From: a virus | Reading direction: 5' to 3' (one strand) | Virus record (IMG/VR): IMGVR_UViG_3300044712_002649 | Location: 1 to 34,683 of that record | DNA: 34,683 nt | Part shown: positions 7,323 through 14,223 of the stretch, one piece after another | How the letters are laid out: each line of letters begins with the position of its first letter | How positions within the stretch are numbered: position 1 is the stretch's first letter | Position numbers and translations under genes: made by a program | Notes under the pieces: generated by a model | Told to the model about the DNA's origin: nothing | Seen by the model: the letters and a program-made list of their open reading frames with translations, nothing else | Databases searched by the model: none

Positions 7323-7880
7323 ATGAATAAAAATATGGTTCTGCCGATCCTTGGTTTTCTCTTGATCACCCTGTGTTTTACTTCCGTAGTTGGATGGATG
7401 ATCTATACAGTTAATCAATGGATGAACGATCCGTCGTATCAGGCTGCGCTTGTTGCGGATGTGTCCACTACTGATGCGAGCACGGTTGACTGGAGCGCGG
7501 TGGATTGGCAATCTGTTTTCCAGGTGGCTGGATGGATCATTGCGCTGATCGTGGCGTTTCTGGTACTGAAATGGATATTGGATAGCGGCCACGCGCTGAC
7601 GATTTTCATCATCCTGGGCGGCATTGCGTTGATTGTGTTGCTGGCGAATGTGTTCGTGTATGGCGATAAGAACGGCGACGGCGAGGGGGATGTGATGGTG
7701 CTTGCGGCTGTTCAACCAACGGGAGATTTGACCACCGACCAGGGATACGCCGAGGTGAATTCAGACAATGCTATGGCGAACGTGAAAAATGCGGCGAGTT
7801 TTACGATTTACGCGGGCATGATCCTGCTGGGCGTGATCGTGTTTTCTGGCGTTGCGATTGTGGTGAAGGCCAGAGGTTGA
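7323..7880 (+). CDS. Four-helix membrane protein
   Basis: Starting at the ATG at 7323, after AAAAAGGAG, this 185-aa protein has hydrophobic segments at about residues 5-28, 62-84, 88-111 and 158-182. The loop after the third carries KNGDGEGD, a short acidic, calcium-loop-like stretch. I recognise no family. An in-frame ATG at 7281 lacks a ribosome-binding site and was not chosen. The 77-bp gap before it holds only a short GCCC/GGGC hairpin near 7247-7258. Confidence 0.7.
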   Translation: MNKNMVLPILGFLLITLCFTSVVGWMIYTVNQWMNDPSYQAALVADVSTTDASTVDWSAVDWQSVFQVAGWIIALIVAFLVLKWILDSGHALTIFIILGGIALIVLLANVFVYGDKNGDGEGDVMVLAAVQPTGDLTTDQGYAEVNSDNAMANVKNAASFTIYAGMILLGVIVFSGVAIVVKARG

Positions 7881-7881
7881 G

Positions 7882-8082
7882 ATGAGCTATATGAGGCTTT
7901 TCTATACCAAGCAGCCATATTGGATGCGCAAGGAAATCGAACTTGCAAACGCAATGCTAAAAGAAAAGTTCCCAGATTATCCAAGCGCGAAATTTGTATT
8001 CCAGAATGGCCGTATGGAACTGGTCAATGCACCTGATGATGTGTATCAGGACATGATTGATGCGTCGATGGAAATTGAGTGA
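7882..8082 (+). CDS. Small hypothetical protein
   Basis: This 66-aa protein begins one base after the preceding stop, with GAGGTTGAG as ribosome-binding site. It contains an aromatic N-terminus, an amphipathic helix (residues 14-30) and an acidic C-terminus. I recognise no family. It lies immediately upstream of the actin-like gene with a 15-bp gap and is probably cotranscribed. Confidence 0.6.
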   Translation: MSYMRLFYTKQPYWMRKEIELANAMLKEKFPDYPSAKFVFQNGRMELVNAPDDVYQDMIDASMEIE

Positions 8083-8097
8083 TAAAGGAGATTCGAA

Positions 8098-9084
8098 ATG
8101 ACTATCAAATTCGGTTTGGATATGGGGCAGAGTTCGTTGAAGCTGGTGGGGGCGGCGGGCGGGTTGGCGTTCCCTTCGCAGACGGCGTTGTTTGCGCGGG
8201 ATGTGCAGGATTTCGGCGCGGGCGGTAAGCGCAAGAAACCTGTGATCGTGGAAGGGGAGTTCGGGAAGTTGTGGGTGGGGCACAATGCCCACGTCTATGG
8301 CGACGCGGTGGAGAATATGAGCTATGAGCGCCTGAGCGAGAGCAGCGAGATCAAGGCCGTGTTCTGCGGGGCGTGGACGGAGTGGATGAACCGCAACGGC
8401 GCCATCGCTGAACCTGTGCGGCTGGTGATCGGCCTGCCGTTTGAGATGCTGTACGGGGATCGGGCGACCGTGACCAGGTTCCGCAACTCTCTGAACGGGT
8501 GGATGGTGGGGACGCATTCGTGGATCGCAAACGGGAAACCGTATCAGGTCCAGGTGGAGGCGATCTATCCGTATCCGCAGGCGTTGGGCGCGCCGATCGA
8601 TTATGCGGTGACGATGGACGGTCAGAGCGCGGGTGCGGAGTTCGAGCAGGTGCTGGCGCGGGAGTGCGGGACGATTTCCATCGGATCGAAAACGGTGGAA
8701 TTACTGGTCAACAAGCGCAACGAGAGCACGCACAAGTTCAACGCGGGGAAGCCGATTGGCGTGCGGCGTTTGTGGAAGCGTCTAGACCCGAGCGGGCGGT
8801 ATACGTTCGGGGAGTTCTGCGAGGCGCTGGAATCCAATGACCTGCCGATGGATTGGGACGTGGACGCGCACCTGGACTCGTGGATGGAGGAAATCCGCGG
8901 GTACGTGAACGATGTGTGGGGCGATGCGTACCAGCGTTTCCATAAGGTCTTCATGGTGGGCGGCGGGGCGATCCTGTTGCAGAACCGTTTGAAGAAGAAG
9001 TTCAACGGGAAGGCGGTGTTTGTGAGTGATCCTGTGATGAGCATCGGGCGCGGGATGTTCAAGGCGGGGTTTGCGATCAAGTAG
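8098..9084 (+). CDS. Actin/ParM-like ATPase
   Basis: This 328-aa protein has the actin-ATPase fold signatures in order: phosphate-1 loop GLDMGQSSLKL with D8, a LVIGLPFEML strand near residue 103-112, a phosphate-2-like ISIGSKT at 193-199, and the adenosine motif MVGGGA near 285-290. The family includes plasmid-segregating ParM/Alp filaments and phage-encoded actins that position viral DNA. The phosphate-2 loop normally begins with aspartate (D-x-G), and here that position is serine (S194), so nucleotide hydrolysis may be altered. AAAGGAG at 8084-8090 sets the start. Downstream small basic genes could be its adaptor. A plasmid-like prophage state is a reasonable inference. Confidence 0.85.
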   Translation: MTIKFGLDMGQSSLKLVGAAGGLAFPSQTALFARDVQDFGAGGKRKKPVIVEGEFGKLWVGHNAHVYGDAVENMSYERLSESSEIKAVFCGAWTEWMNRNGAIAEPVRLVIGLPFEMLYGDRATVTRFRNSLNGWMVGTHSWIANGKPYQVQVEAIYPYPQALGAPIDYAVTMDGQSAGAEFEQVLARECGTISIGSKTVELLVNKRNESTHKFNAGKPIGVRRLWKRLDPSGRYTFGEFCEALESNDLPMDWDVDAHLDSWMEEIRGYVNDVWGDAYQRFHKVFMVGGGAILLQNRLKKKFNGKAVFVSDPVMSIGRGMFKAGFAIK

Positions 9085-9103
9085 ACCCCCATCGACCTTC
9101 GGT

Positions 9104-9142
9104 CCCTTCCCCCATTTTCAAAGAGCGAAAATGGGGGAAGGG
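9104..9142 (+). repeat. Palindromic repeat, family A copy 1
   Basis: CCCTTCCCCCATTTTC (9104-9119) and its exact complement (9127-9142) form a perfect 16-bp stem with the 7-nt loop AAAGAGC. It sits between the actin-like gene and the next gene. A near-identical element with loop AAAGAAC lies at 11449-11485. No T-run follows on the + strand, so termination would be weak; it looks like a dispersed REP-like element. Confidence 0.75.
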
Positions 9143-9163
9143 GGCTGATGATTGTGAGGAACT

Positions 9164-9427
9164 ATGCCAAGAAAAAAAGATGCAATCAAGAGCGAGCGCA
9201 TCCGCTGGGATGGGAACAGGAAGCGCGGGGTGAGCGAACGGTATGACCGTGTGTTCGCCTGGAACGATGCGAATGGGGGGGATAAGTTTGGCGCGGTGTG
9301 GGAACTGGTGGCTTCGGCGCTGGCAGGGGAGTTGGGGAGCGCGGTGCAGGAGGCTGTCAGTTCGGGCGATACGGTCAAAACCATGGAGGCACTGGGCGAT
9401 CTGCTCGGCGCTTTTGGTGATGAATAA
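9164..9427 (+). CDS. Small protein downstream of actin-like ATPase; possible adaptor
   Basis: This 87-aa protein has a strongly basic N-terminus (residues 3-30), a helical middle part and an acidic C-terminus. GTGAGGA precedes the ATG. In plasmid systems the gene after parM encodes the small DNA-binding adaptor ParR, and this gene has the right position, size and charge layout. I see no clear ribbon-helix-helix signature, so the ParR analogy is inference only. Confidence 0.6.
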   Translation: MPRKKDAIKSERIRWDGNRKRGVSERYDRVFAWNDANGGDKFGAVWELVASALAGELGSAVQEAVSSGDTVKTMEALGDLLGAFGDE

Positions 9428-9620
9428 GTTACGGTTAAAAAAACTTCCGCCATTTTTGACAGGTAAGAATTCTGCCTGCGCTCGGACAGGTGCGCGCATG
9501 GGGGCGCGAGCAGTGGTAGGGGAGGGGACACGGCGTAACCGCCTGGCCCTCAGCAACCGCCTCACGCCCCAGACCTCGGCATATCTGCCAGAGTTCAAGG
9601 GCGTGGGCGGAAGGCCGTGA
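9420..9620 (+). CDS. Small basic hypothetical protein
   Basis: A 66-codon frame starts with ATG at 9420, overlapping the end of the preceding gene by 8 nt. It encodes a very basic protein rich in R, K, G and L. The ribosome-binding site is weak (GGTG), so it would depend on coupling. I recognise no family. If it is not a gene, the 9428-9647 stretch is non-coding and holds nothing else I can identify. Confidence 0.35.
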   Translation: MNKLRLKKLPPFLTGKNSACARTGARMGARAVVGEGTRRNRLALSNRLTPQTSAYLPEFKGVGGRP

Positions 9621-9647
9621 AGATCAGTAATCAGAAAGGAGATTGTG

Positions 9648-9977
9648 ATGCGAACAATAAACTATCACGGAAATGTATTGAGCGAAAAACATTACATCCT
9701 GCCTGCCAATGAAGATGATCTGGCATTGCCGATCATAAAAACTCCATGCTATGTGCGTCCAGGTGAAATTGATCTGACGTTTTGCACGCAGGAGGATGCG
9801 AAGGTGAAGGTTTGTCCTGAATGCGGTTGTGACGTTATTTTTGCAACCATCGGCGGCGATATGAATGTATCCCACTGGCATTGTCTGCGCGGTCACGACT
9901 GGAACACTGAGCGTGGGATCATATTTATTTCGCAGATGGAATTGTTTGTGATGGAGGCCGAGAATGCCAGCGTATAA
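9648..9977 (+). CDS. Zinc-ribbon protein
   Basis: The ATG at 9648 follows AAAGGAG at 9635-9641, giving 109 residues. The middle carries CPECGCD followed after about 20 residues by HWHCLRGH, so two cysteines pair with a further Cys/His cluster as in a zinc ribbon. Small zinc-ribbon proteins are common in phage early regions; the partner is unknown. Its end overlaps the next gene by 14 nt. Confidence 0.65.
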   Translation: MRTINYHGNVLSEKHYILPANEDDLALPIIKTPCYVRPGEIDLTFCTQEDAKVKVCPECGCDVIFATIGGDMNVSHWHCLRGHDWNTERGIIFISQMELFVMEAENASV

Positions 9978-10392
9978 CTTTCAAAAGCAGTTTGTGCCCT
10001 TGATCCTTGATGGCTCAAAAACGCACACGATCAGGCGGCGCAGGAAATACCCCACGAAGGTGGGAGATATTTTGTCGCTGTATATTGGTCAGCGGACGAA
10101 GAATTGTCAGTTGATCGCCGAGGTTGTTTGCGTTGATGTTCTTCCGTGCGTGATCTGGCCGTGGGAAGAGCGTTTTGCGGCCCCCATCCATACATCCATT
10201 TATGATTTTTTCAAAAGTGATGGGTTTACGGATGCGGAATCGTTTTTCAATTTTTTCAAACGATACAAGCAGGACCGTCTGGATGATTTCGAGATCATCT
10301 ATTGGGACCCGAAGAAGATGATCAAGGCGGATGAGTTTATTTCGCGGCAATGCAAATGTGCGGTTGTAGAGGTGAAACATGAAACACGCTGA
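9964..10392 (+). CDS. ASCH-like domain protein
   Basis: This 142-aa protein begins with a pattern typical of ASCH/PUA-like domains: a FQKQFVPLILDGSKTHTIR stretch (residues 6-24), then a basic RRRK segment and GDILSLYIGQRTK. ASCH domains bind RNA or modified nucleotides; related phage proteins occur widely. GGAGG at 9953-9957 supports the start. It overlaps the genes on both sides, so it is part of one translational unit with the zinc-ribbon and nucleotidyltransferase genes. The assignment rests on motif resemblance. Confidence 0.6.
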   Translation: MPAYNFQKQFVPLILDGSKTHTIRRRRKYPTKVGDILSLYIGQRTKNCQLIAEVVCVDVLPCVIWPWEERFAAPIHTSIYDFFKSDGFTDAESFFNFFKRYKQDRLDDFEIIYWDPKKMIKADEFISRQCKCAVVEVKHETR

Positions 10393-11005
10393 TGCTCTGT
10401 TGATTGCGCAGGGATTGGTGGAACGATTGGCTCCTGCCTGTACACGGATTGAGATTGCTGGCTCGATCCGCCGCGGGATGTCGGAAGTGAAAGATGTTGA
10501 AATCGTGGCGATCCCTGATCTGACACCGTTGCCGCCACCAAGGCCGATGTTCGGCCAGCCGCGTCCACAATGGCACAAGACCGCGCTGGATAAGTTGGTC
10601 TTTGAAATGTGCCTGGAAGGCTGGATGCGTCCAGAAAAGAGCGGCGAAAAATATAAGAAGTTGATCGTTGATCCAGAACATTTCGGCATTGATCTAGGAT
10701 TTATGCGGAACAAGATAAATCTGGACCTGTTCCTGGTGACGCCTCCAGCCGAGTGGGGCGTGCAGATGGTGATCCGCACGGGTCCTGCGGATTTCAGTCA
10801 TTGGTGCGTGACGCGGATCAAGGTCGGTGGTGGGTTGCCGAATCATCTCATCGTAGAGGATGGAGCGGTGGGAGATCGTGTGGCTACGGATAAGGGCGAG
10901 GCGCGCCGCGGGATCATCCCTATGCCTGAGGAGATCGACTTCTTGAACATCCTGGGCTTGGGCTGGATCGAGCCTGGCGAACGGGAGGCGAGATGGCGCA
11001 AATGA
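10379..11005 (+). CDS. Minimal DNA polymerase X-type nucleotidyltransferase
   Basis: This 208-aa protein has the pol beta-type palm signature GSIRRG (28-33) followed by VKDVEIV with D39 and E41 as metal ligands, and a third carboxylate at D116 in a NLDLFLV strand. Then come RTGPADFSHW (133-142) and a C-terminal PEEIDFLNILGLGWIEPGER stretch, which matches the end of the pol X thumb. It lacks the N-terminal helix-hairpin-helix and 8-kDa domain, so it is a reduced polymerase or nucleotidyltransferase. Gap filling or end modification is possible. Glutamate replaces the usual second aspartate of the DxD pair. Confidence 0.8.
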   Translation: MKHADALLIAQGLVERLAPACTRIEIAGSIRRGMSEVKDVEIVAIPDLTPLPPPRPMFGQPRPQWHKTALDKLVFEMCLEGWMRPEKSGEKYKKLIVDPEHFGIDLGFMRNKINLDLFLVTPPAEWGVQMVIRTGPADFSHWCVTRIKVGGGLPNHLIVEDGAVGDRVATDKGEARRGIIPMPEEIDFLNILGLGWIEPGEREARWRK

Positions 11006-11427
11006 TCGAGGTCGAGAACATCGTCACCAAGGATTGCAGGCGCGTGCTGCACTTGATGTCGAATGTGGAGTATGCGGCGGATGTGCTGGCCAGCTTTGGC
11101 GCTCCTGATGACGTGCAGGCACGGATCACCCAGGAGGCGGGGGTGTGGCATCTGCGGGCGGAGTGGCCGTTCCGCGGTCCGCTGGAGATCGTGGCGGAGG
11201 GGTGGCCTGCGCCGAAGACGTTGCTCGTTTGGTCGCTTCAGGGAGAGCGGGTGAGCGTGGCGATCCGTGATGCGGCGGAGGCGTTCCACAAGTGGATGGG
11301 TCAGACGCCGCGGTTTGCGTTTGTGCGGTCGTTGCCAGCCAAGGCGGAGCGGTGGCAGGATGTTTATGACGTGATGTTGCTGGACGCCGAGTGGATGATG
11401 GCTGAATGTGTGGCTGTTGGCGGTTGA
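10993..11427 (+). CDS. Hypothetical protein
   Basis: This 144-aa protein starts inside the end of the nucleotidyltransferase gene (13-nt overlap) with GGGAGG as ribosome-binding site. It has alternating short strands and helices and many tryptophans, with no motif I can name. Its coupling suggests a role with the preceding nucleotidyltransferase, but this cannot be tested from sequence alone. Confidence 0.65.
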   Translation: MAQMIEVENIVTKDCRRVLHLMSNVEYAADVLASFGAPDDVQARITQEAGVWHLRAEWPFRGPLEIVAEGWPAPKTLLVWSLQGERVSVAIRDAAEAFHKWMGQTPRFAFVRSLPAKAERWQDVYDVMLLDAEWMMAECVAVGG

Positions 11428-11448
11428 CCCCACCTACCCCACCCCTGG

Positions 11449-11485
11449 CCCCTCCCCATTTTCAAAGAACGAAAATGGGGAGGGG
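11449..11485 (+). repeat. Palindromic repeat, family A copy 2
   Basis: CCCCTCCCCATTTTC (11449-11463) and its exact complement (11471-11485) form a 15-bp stem with loop AAAGAAC. It shares core, loop and flank style with the element at 9104-9142. It fills the 77-bp gap between two coding genes and is probably a dispersed host-type palindrome. Confidence 0.75.
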
Positions 11486-11504
11486 AAATTCGGACGGAGG
11501 ACGA

Positions 11505-11834
11505 ATGAATAATCTGGACGGTAAATCAGTTTTGAATGTGGAGATGTTCAAGCACTGGAAATGCCAGCATGGGCATTTGATGGGTGTGACGCAACGGGTG
11601 CGGGAGACGTTGCAGGTGAACGGCAAAACCATCCGTTATTACACGACACAGTTGTTGTTGTTCCGCTCGGCTGTAGACCTGGCGAATGTCCCTGCGGTGA
11701 TCGAGGTGGCGGGTTCGGGGAATGGAAAAATCCTGAGCATCGTTTGGCGGTGCTCGGTGTGCGACTCTGTGCGGGAGTGGCACGCCGAGAAGCACCTGGT
11801 GGAGTTGTTGGCGGCCACGTATTTGGCGGAGTGA
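11505..11834 (+). CDS. Small protein with zinc-binding pairs
   Basis: The ATG at 11505 follows GGACGGAGG, giving 109 residues. The N-terminal region has CQHGH and the C-terminal region has CSVCDSVREWH, which together could coordinate one zinc ion. An upstream in-frame extension through the palindrome was rejected because the ribosome-binding site favours 11505. I recognise no family. Confidence 0.6.
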   Translation: MNNLDGKSVLNVEMFKHWKCQHGHLMGVTQRVRETLQVNGKTIRYYTTQLLLFRSAVDLANVPAVIEVAGSGNGKILSIVWRCSVCDSVREWHAEKHLVELLAATYLAE

Positions 11835-11836
11835 GA

Positions 11837-12598
11837 ATGAAAAAATTTAGTATACATGAAGCGCATCCTGGCTCTAAAGCATGGAAGATTGAAGAGCAAT
11901 ATCAAAAGCCGATTGGAAAGATCATTCTTGATTTATCTGCAAGATATTCTCGCAGGGGAATATTGATGATCTTGGGCATTGATAAAAAGCAGTATAGAAA
12001 ATACCGCCCGCCCGAATTGCTTTTGAAAAACCTGGAGAAAACTCGCAATGGATCAGGTAAGGAAAGTTTCCGAGAATATTTTGACATTGATGAAGCGTTG
12101 ATGTTGCGAGATAAAAAAAGACTGCCTTATGAAGTGGTGGCAAGTTATTATGGCATTTCTCGCAGGACGCTTTACACAATGCGTAAACGTGGAGAAATAA
12201 ACTTTTTCCACGTTGGGAAAACTCGTGGAGGAAGATACGAAACAACCAAGCCTAAAAAATGGGATTTGCGCGCGCGTGAACTTGGTTATAGAAATGCAAT
12301 CGAGCTTGTCCGCAATATGCGGATGGAGAAAAAAGCGTTTTCTGAAATTTCTGCCGAAACAAAAATACCCGTCCATGCTTTACTGGCAGCCTGCCCAGAA
12401 GAAGTGAAAGGTATTTACGTTTTGACTAAAGACGGATTAGAGAGGAAGAGAAAAGCGTTTTATGAAAAGACGCTCCCAAAAATAAAGTTGAAAATCTTTG
12501 AAGGCAAACATGCCTGGCAAAAAGGGAATAAAACTTGTGGTCGTGAAATATCAATAAAAAACTTCAACAAAGCAAAAAAAAGGTTATTCAAAAAATGA
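11837..12598 (+). CDS. AT-rich gene: multi-HTH DNA-binding protein
   Basis: This 253-aa protein is very lysine-rich and its codons are much richer in A/T than those of its neighbours, which suggests recent acquisition. Three stretches look helix-turn-helix-like: residues about 36-55 (RRGILMILGIDKKQYRKY), 95-115 (VVASYYGISRRTLYTMRKRG) and 160-180 (FSEISAETKIPVHALLAACP). The C-terminus is a basic tail. It lies upstream of the putative late promoter-terminator leader, so a late-gene regulator is an appealing inference. The start at 11837 has only GAGTGAGA upstream. A repeated-HTH homing or transposition factor is the alternative. Confidence 0.6.
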   Translation: MKKFSIHEAHPGSKAWKIEEQYQKPIGKIILDLSARYSRRGILMILGIDKKQYRKYRPPELLLKNLEKTRNGSGKESFREYFDIDEALMLRDKKRLPYEVVASYYGISRRTLYTMRKRGEINFFHVGKTRGGRYETTKPKKWDLRARELGYRNAIELVRNMRMEKKAFSEISAETKIPVHALLAACPEEVKGIYVLTKDGLERKRKAFYEKTLPKIKLKIFEGKHAWQKGNKTCGREISIKNFNKAKKRLFKK

Positions 12599-12786
12599 GA
12601 TACATTGCTAATCTTATACAAAAATACATCAAAGCCGCTGGAGACTATCTTATTCAGTCGATCAAGCCAAAAATACAAAATAATAAATGTCAGATCAATT
12701 TGCTTTTCGATTGGGATTGTAAACAGCGCGGTTGGGAGCGTGAATATTGGTGTGAGAATTGCAAATCACGCTATCTGGAGCAGTAG
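12595..12786 (+). CDS. Small cysteine-pair protein
   Basis: This 63-aa, AT-rich gene starts in an ATGA overlap with the preceding stop. The C-terminal half has C-x(n)-C with a final CENC, and could be a degenerate zinc finger. The first 25 residues are an amphipathic helix. I recognise no family. Confidence 0.5.
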   Translation: MRYIANLIQKYIKAAGDYLIQSIKPKIQNNKCQINLLFDWDCKQRGWEREYWCENCKSRYLEQ

Positions 12787-12788
12787 GT

Positions 12789-13148
12789 ATGAGCGACATC
12801 GCTTTCCATACGGCGGTTATGTATCACGGAATATCTATGCTGCCAAAACTTCGTGAACTGACAAGGGAACAAACAATCGCAGTCATGCGAGAAGCCCAAG
12901 AGCATAGCATACGCAACCCTTTGCATTTATGCGCGGATAAAAAATTCCTTGTGAAATCTTGGGGAGAAAATTTATTATCTGGAGCGCAAGTTATAGCGTT
13001 GCTTGTCTATGGTTTATGGGTAAGCGTTGACGAAACTGAAGAACGGGCATTGGGTCTGATGTCTGATTGGCAAGAAATAAAAACAGCCAAAATGATTGAG
13101 CATTGGATACCTGTGTTTGGTAGTGCTTCAACCAGTATTACTGAGTAG
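12789..13148 (+). CDS. Hypothetical protein upstream of late promoter
   Basis: The ATG at 12789 follows GGAGCAGTAGGT, giving 119 residues. It is mostly helical with one hydrophobic stretch near residues 67-82 and no recognised motif. It is the last gene before the late promoter-terminator leader, the position occupied by antiterminator Q in lambda. No Q similarity is visible to me. Confidence 0.6.
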   Translation: MSDIAFHTAVMYHGISMLPKLRELTREQTIAVMREAQEHSIRNPLHLCADKKFLVKSWGENLLSGAQVIALLVYGLWVSVDETEERALGLMSDWQEIKTAKMIEHWIPVFGSASTSITE

Positions 13149-13152
13149 CGGC

Positions 13153-13198
13153 GCCATGCGCCAGGGTATAGGGGGCCTTGGCAGATCCGCCATGCGCC
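13153..13198 (+). repeat. 10-bp direct repeat in non-coding gap
   Basis: GCCATGCGCC occurs at 13153-13162 and 13189-13198, 36 bp apart, in the gap just after the last early gene. The first copy is part of a GGCGCCATGCGCC partial dyad. They lie 46 bp or more upstream of the -35 hexamer of the putative late promoter, so they could bind an activator. The rest of 13149-13243 shows nothing else. Confidence 0.35.
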
Positions 13199-13243
13199 GT
13201 TACGGGGGTGGGAAAATGACATAAAACACGCGTTCTAAAATGC

Positions 13244-13272
13244 TTGACGCGGGGAGGAATTGGTTTTAAGAT
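13244..13272 (+). promoter_or_regulatory. Sigma70-type promoter, putative late promoter
   Basis: TTGACG (13244-13249) matches the -35 consensus at five of six positions. It is separated by exactly 17 bp from TAAGAT (13267-13272), which matches the -10 consensus at four of six. Transcription would start near 13279 and point into the lysis and structural genes. It is the clearest promoter I see in the window. Confidence 0.6.
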
Positions 13273-13278
13273 TGAGGC

Positions 13279-13373
13279 ATACCTAAATTTTCTCCGCTGG
13301 CCTGGCATTTGGCGGGGCCCAAAATCTACGAGTAGAGCGCTCGTCGTGACATCAGTCACGGCGGGCGCTTTTT
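13279..13373 (+). ncRNA. Putative ~95-nt terminated leader RNA
   Basis: The transcript expected from the promoter at 13244-13272 would run about 95 nt to the intrinsic terminator at 13336-13373. It contains no start codon with a ribosome-binding site. It resembles the terminated 6S leader RNA of the lambda late promoter. The ends are estimates from the promoter and terminator. Confidence 0.35.
13336..13373 (+). terminator. Strong intrinsic terminator upstream of the lysis genes
   Basis: AGCGCTCGTCGTGAC (13336-13350) pairs with GTCACGGCGGGCGCT (13355-13369): 15 pairs with two G-U wobbles and a 4-nt loop ATCA. A T-run follows at once (13369-13373, then TTTT at 13375-13378). It lies 54 bp upstream of the first lysis gene, so the late operon needs readthrough or antitermination. 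Confidence 0.85.
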
Positions 13374-13426
13374 GTTTTCCAGTTCGTCCCCGAGGGAGCG
13401 GGGAACATTCCAAAAAGGAGTTTGCA

Positions 13427-13834
13427 ATGAAAGGTTTTCGTCTGTTCGTTCTGTTCGTTGTTATGGTCGTTCTGGCGTTTGCAGTTGCGCCTGCGTTCGC
13501 GCAGGGTGTGGGACCCAGCGACCCGCCTGCCACCGATCTGACCCTGCCCGCTGAGTTGCAGGCGTTGCTCGCGATGGGCATTGGTTTCCTGGTGACGCAG
13601 GGCCTGAAGTCCCTGTCGAAGTTGCTCGGAGTTGATCTGAGCGGCTGGGGTGCGGCTATCACGGCGTCCATCGTTACCACCACCATTTATTTTCTTCATG
13701 CGATCCTTTCGGCGGTCCCTGCGAGTGCAGCGCCTTCCGTTGCGATTGGGCTGACATTGCTGGTGTCCGTTTTGGGCGCGTTCGGCGTCCATGCCACCAT
13801 CAAGGGCTTCCAGCCTGCCGCGGCGTCGAAATAA
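13427..13834 (+). CDS. Signal-peptide membrane protein; holin candidate
   Basis: The ATG at 13427 follows AAAAAGGAG, giving 135 residues. A hydrophobic leader with an AFA-Q cleavage-like site occupies residues 1-25. Two further hydrophobic segments (about 44-60 and 76-95) and a glycine/alanine-rich segment (about 100-120) follow. Its position before a single-helix coiled-coil protein and a peptidoglycan endopeptidase suggests a holin or holin partner. No holin family can be named from sequence. Confidence 0.65.
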   Translation: MKGFRLFVLFVVMVVLAFAVAPAFAQGVGPSDPPATDLTLPAELQALLAMGIGFLVTQGLKSLSKLLGVDLSGWGAAITASIVTTTIYFLHAILSAVPASAAPSVAIGLTLLVSVLGAFGVHATIKGFQPAAASK

Positions 13835-13846
13835 CTTTTACCAGTA

Positions 13847-13869
13847 AGGGGCGGGATCTCCCCGCCCCT
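13847..13869 (+). repeat. GC-rich palindrome, family B copy 1
   Basis: AGGGGCGGG (13847-13855) and CCCGCCCCT (13861-13869) form a 9-bp stem with a 5-nt loop, in the short gap between the two lysis membrane genes. A similar GGGGCGGA/TCCGCCCC element lies at 22144-22165. No T-run follows. Confidence 0.6.
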
Positions 13870-13881
13870 ACGGTGATTCTT

Positions 13882-14223
13882 ATGTCATTGCCATTGACAG
13901 AAGGTGCATACAGCGTTTTATCGCAAATCCCCCTGGCTGGGATTGTTGTCGTTGTGGTGATCGTATTTCTGTATTACCTAGATAAATGGCTCAAGGCAGA
14001 ACGAGAATCACGAACAGCAGAATCACAATCCATCCGCGAGTTCCTGTCGGAAGAGCGAAAACAGAATGCGGATTTCCTGCGAGAACAACGCGAGGCCAAC
14101 GGCGTAACGATTGGACGCCTGGCAGACAAGATCGAAGCAATTGCAAAGGAAGTTACTACGTTGAGCAGCGCGCTCTCCGCGCACGATGCTCGCAGTCAAG
14201 AACGCTCGAAGGTGAAAGCATGA
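13882..14223 (+). CDS. Single-helix plus coiled-coil protein, holin-like
   Basis: Starting at ATG 13882 (or GTG 13873), this protein of about 113 residues has one strong membrane helix at residues 14-34, then a charged coiled-coil region to the C-terminus. This layout is shared by BhlA/UviB-type phage holins. Its stop overlaps the start of the M23 endopeptidase gene by ATGA. The ribosome-binding site is weak, so coupling to upstream translation is possible. Confidence 0.65.
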   Translation: MSLPLTEGAYSVLSQIPLAGIVVVVVIVFLYYLDKWLKAERESRTAESQSIREFLSEERKQNADFLREQREANGVTIGRLADKIEAIAKEVTTLSSALSAHDARSQERSKVKA

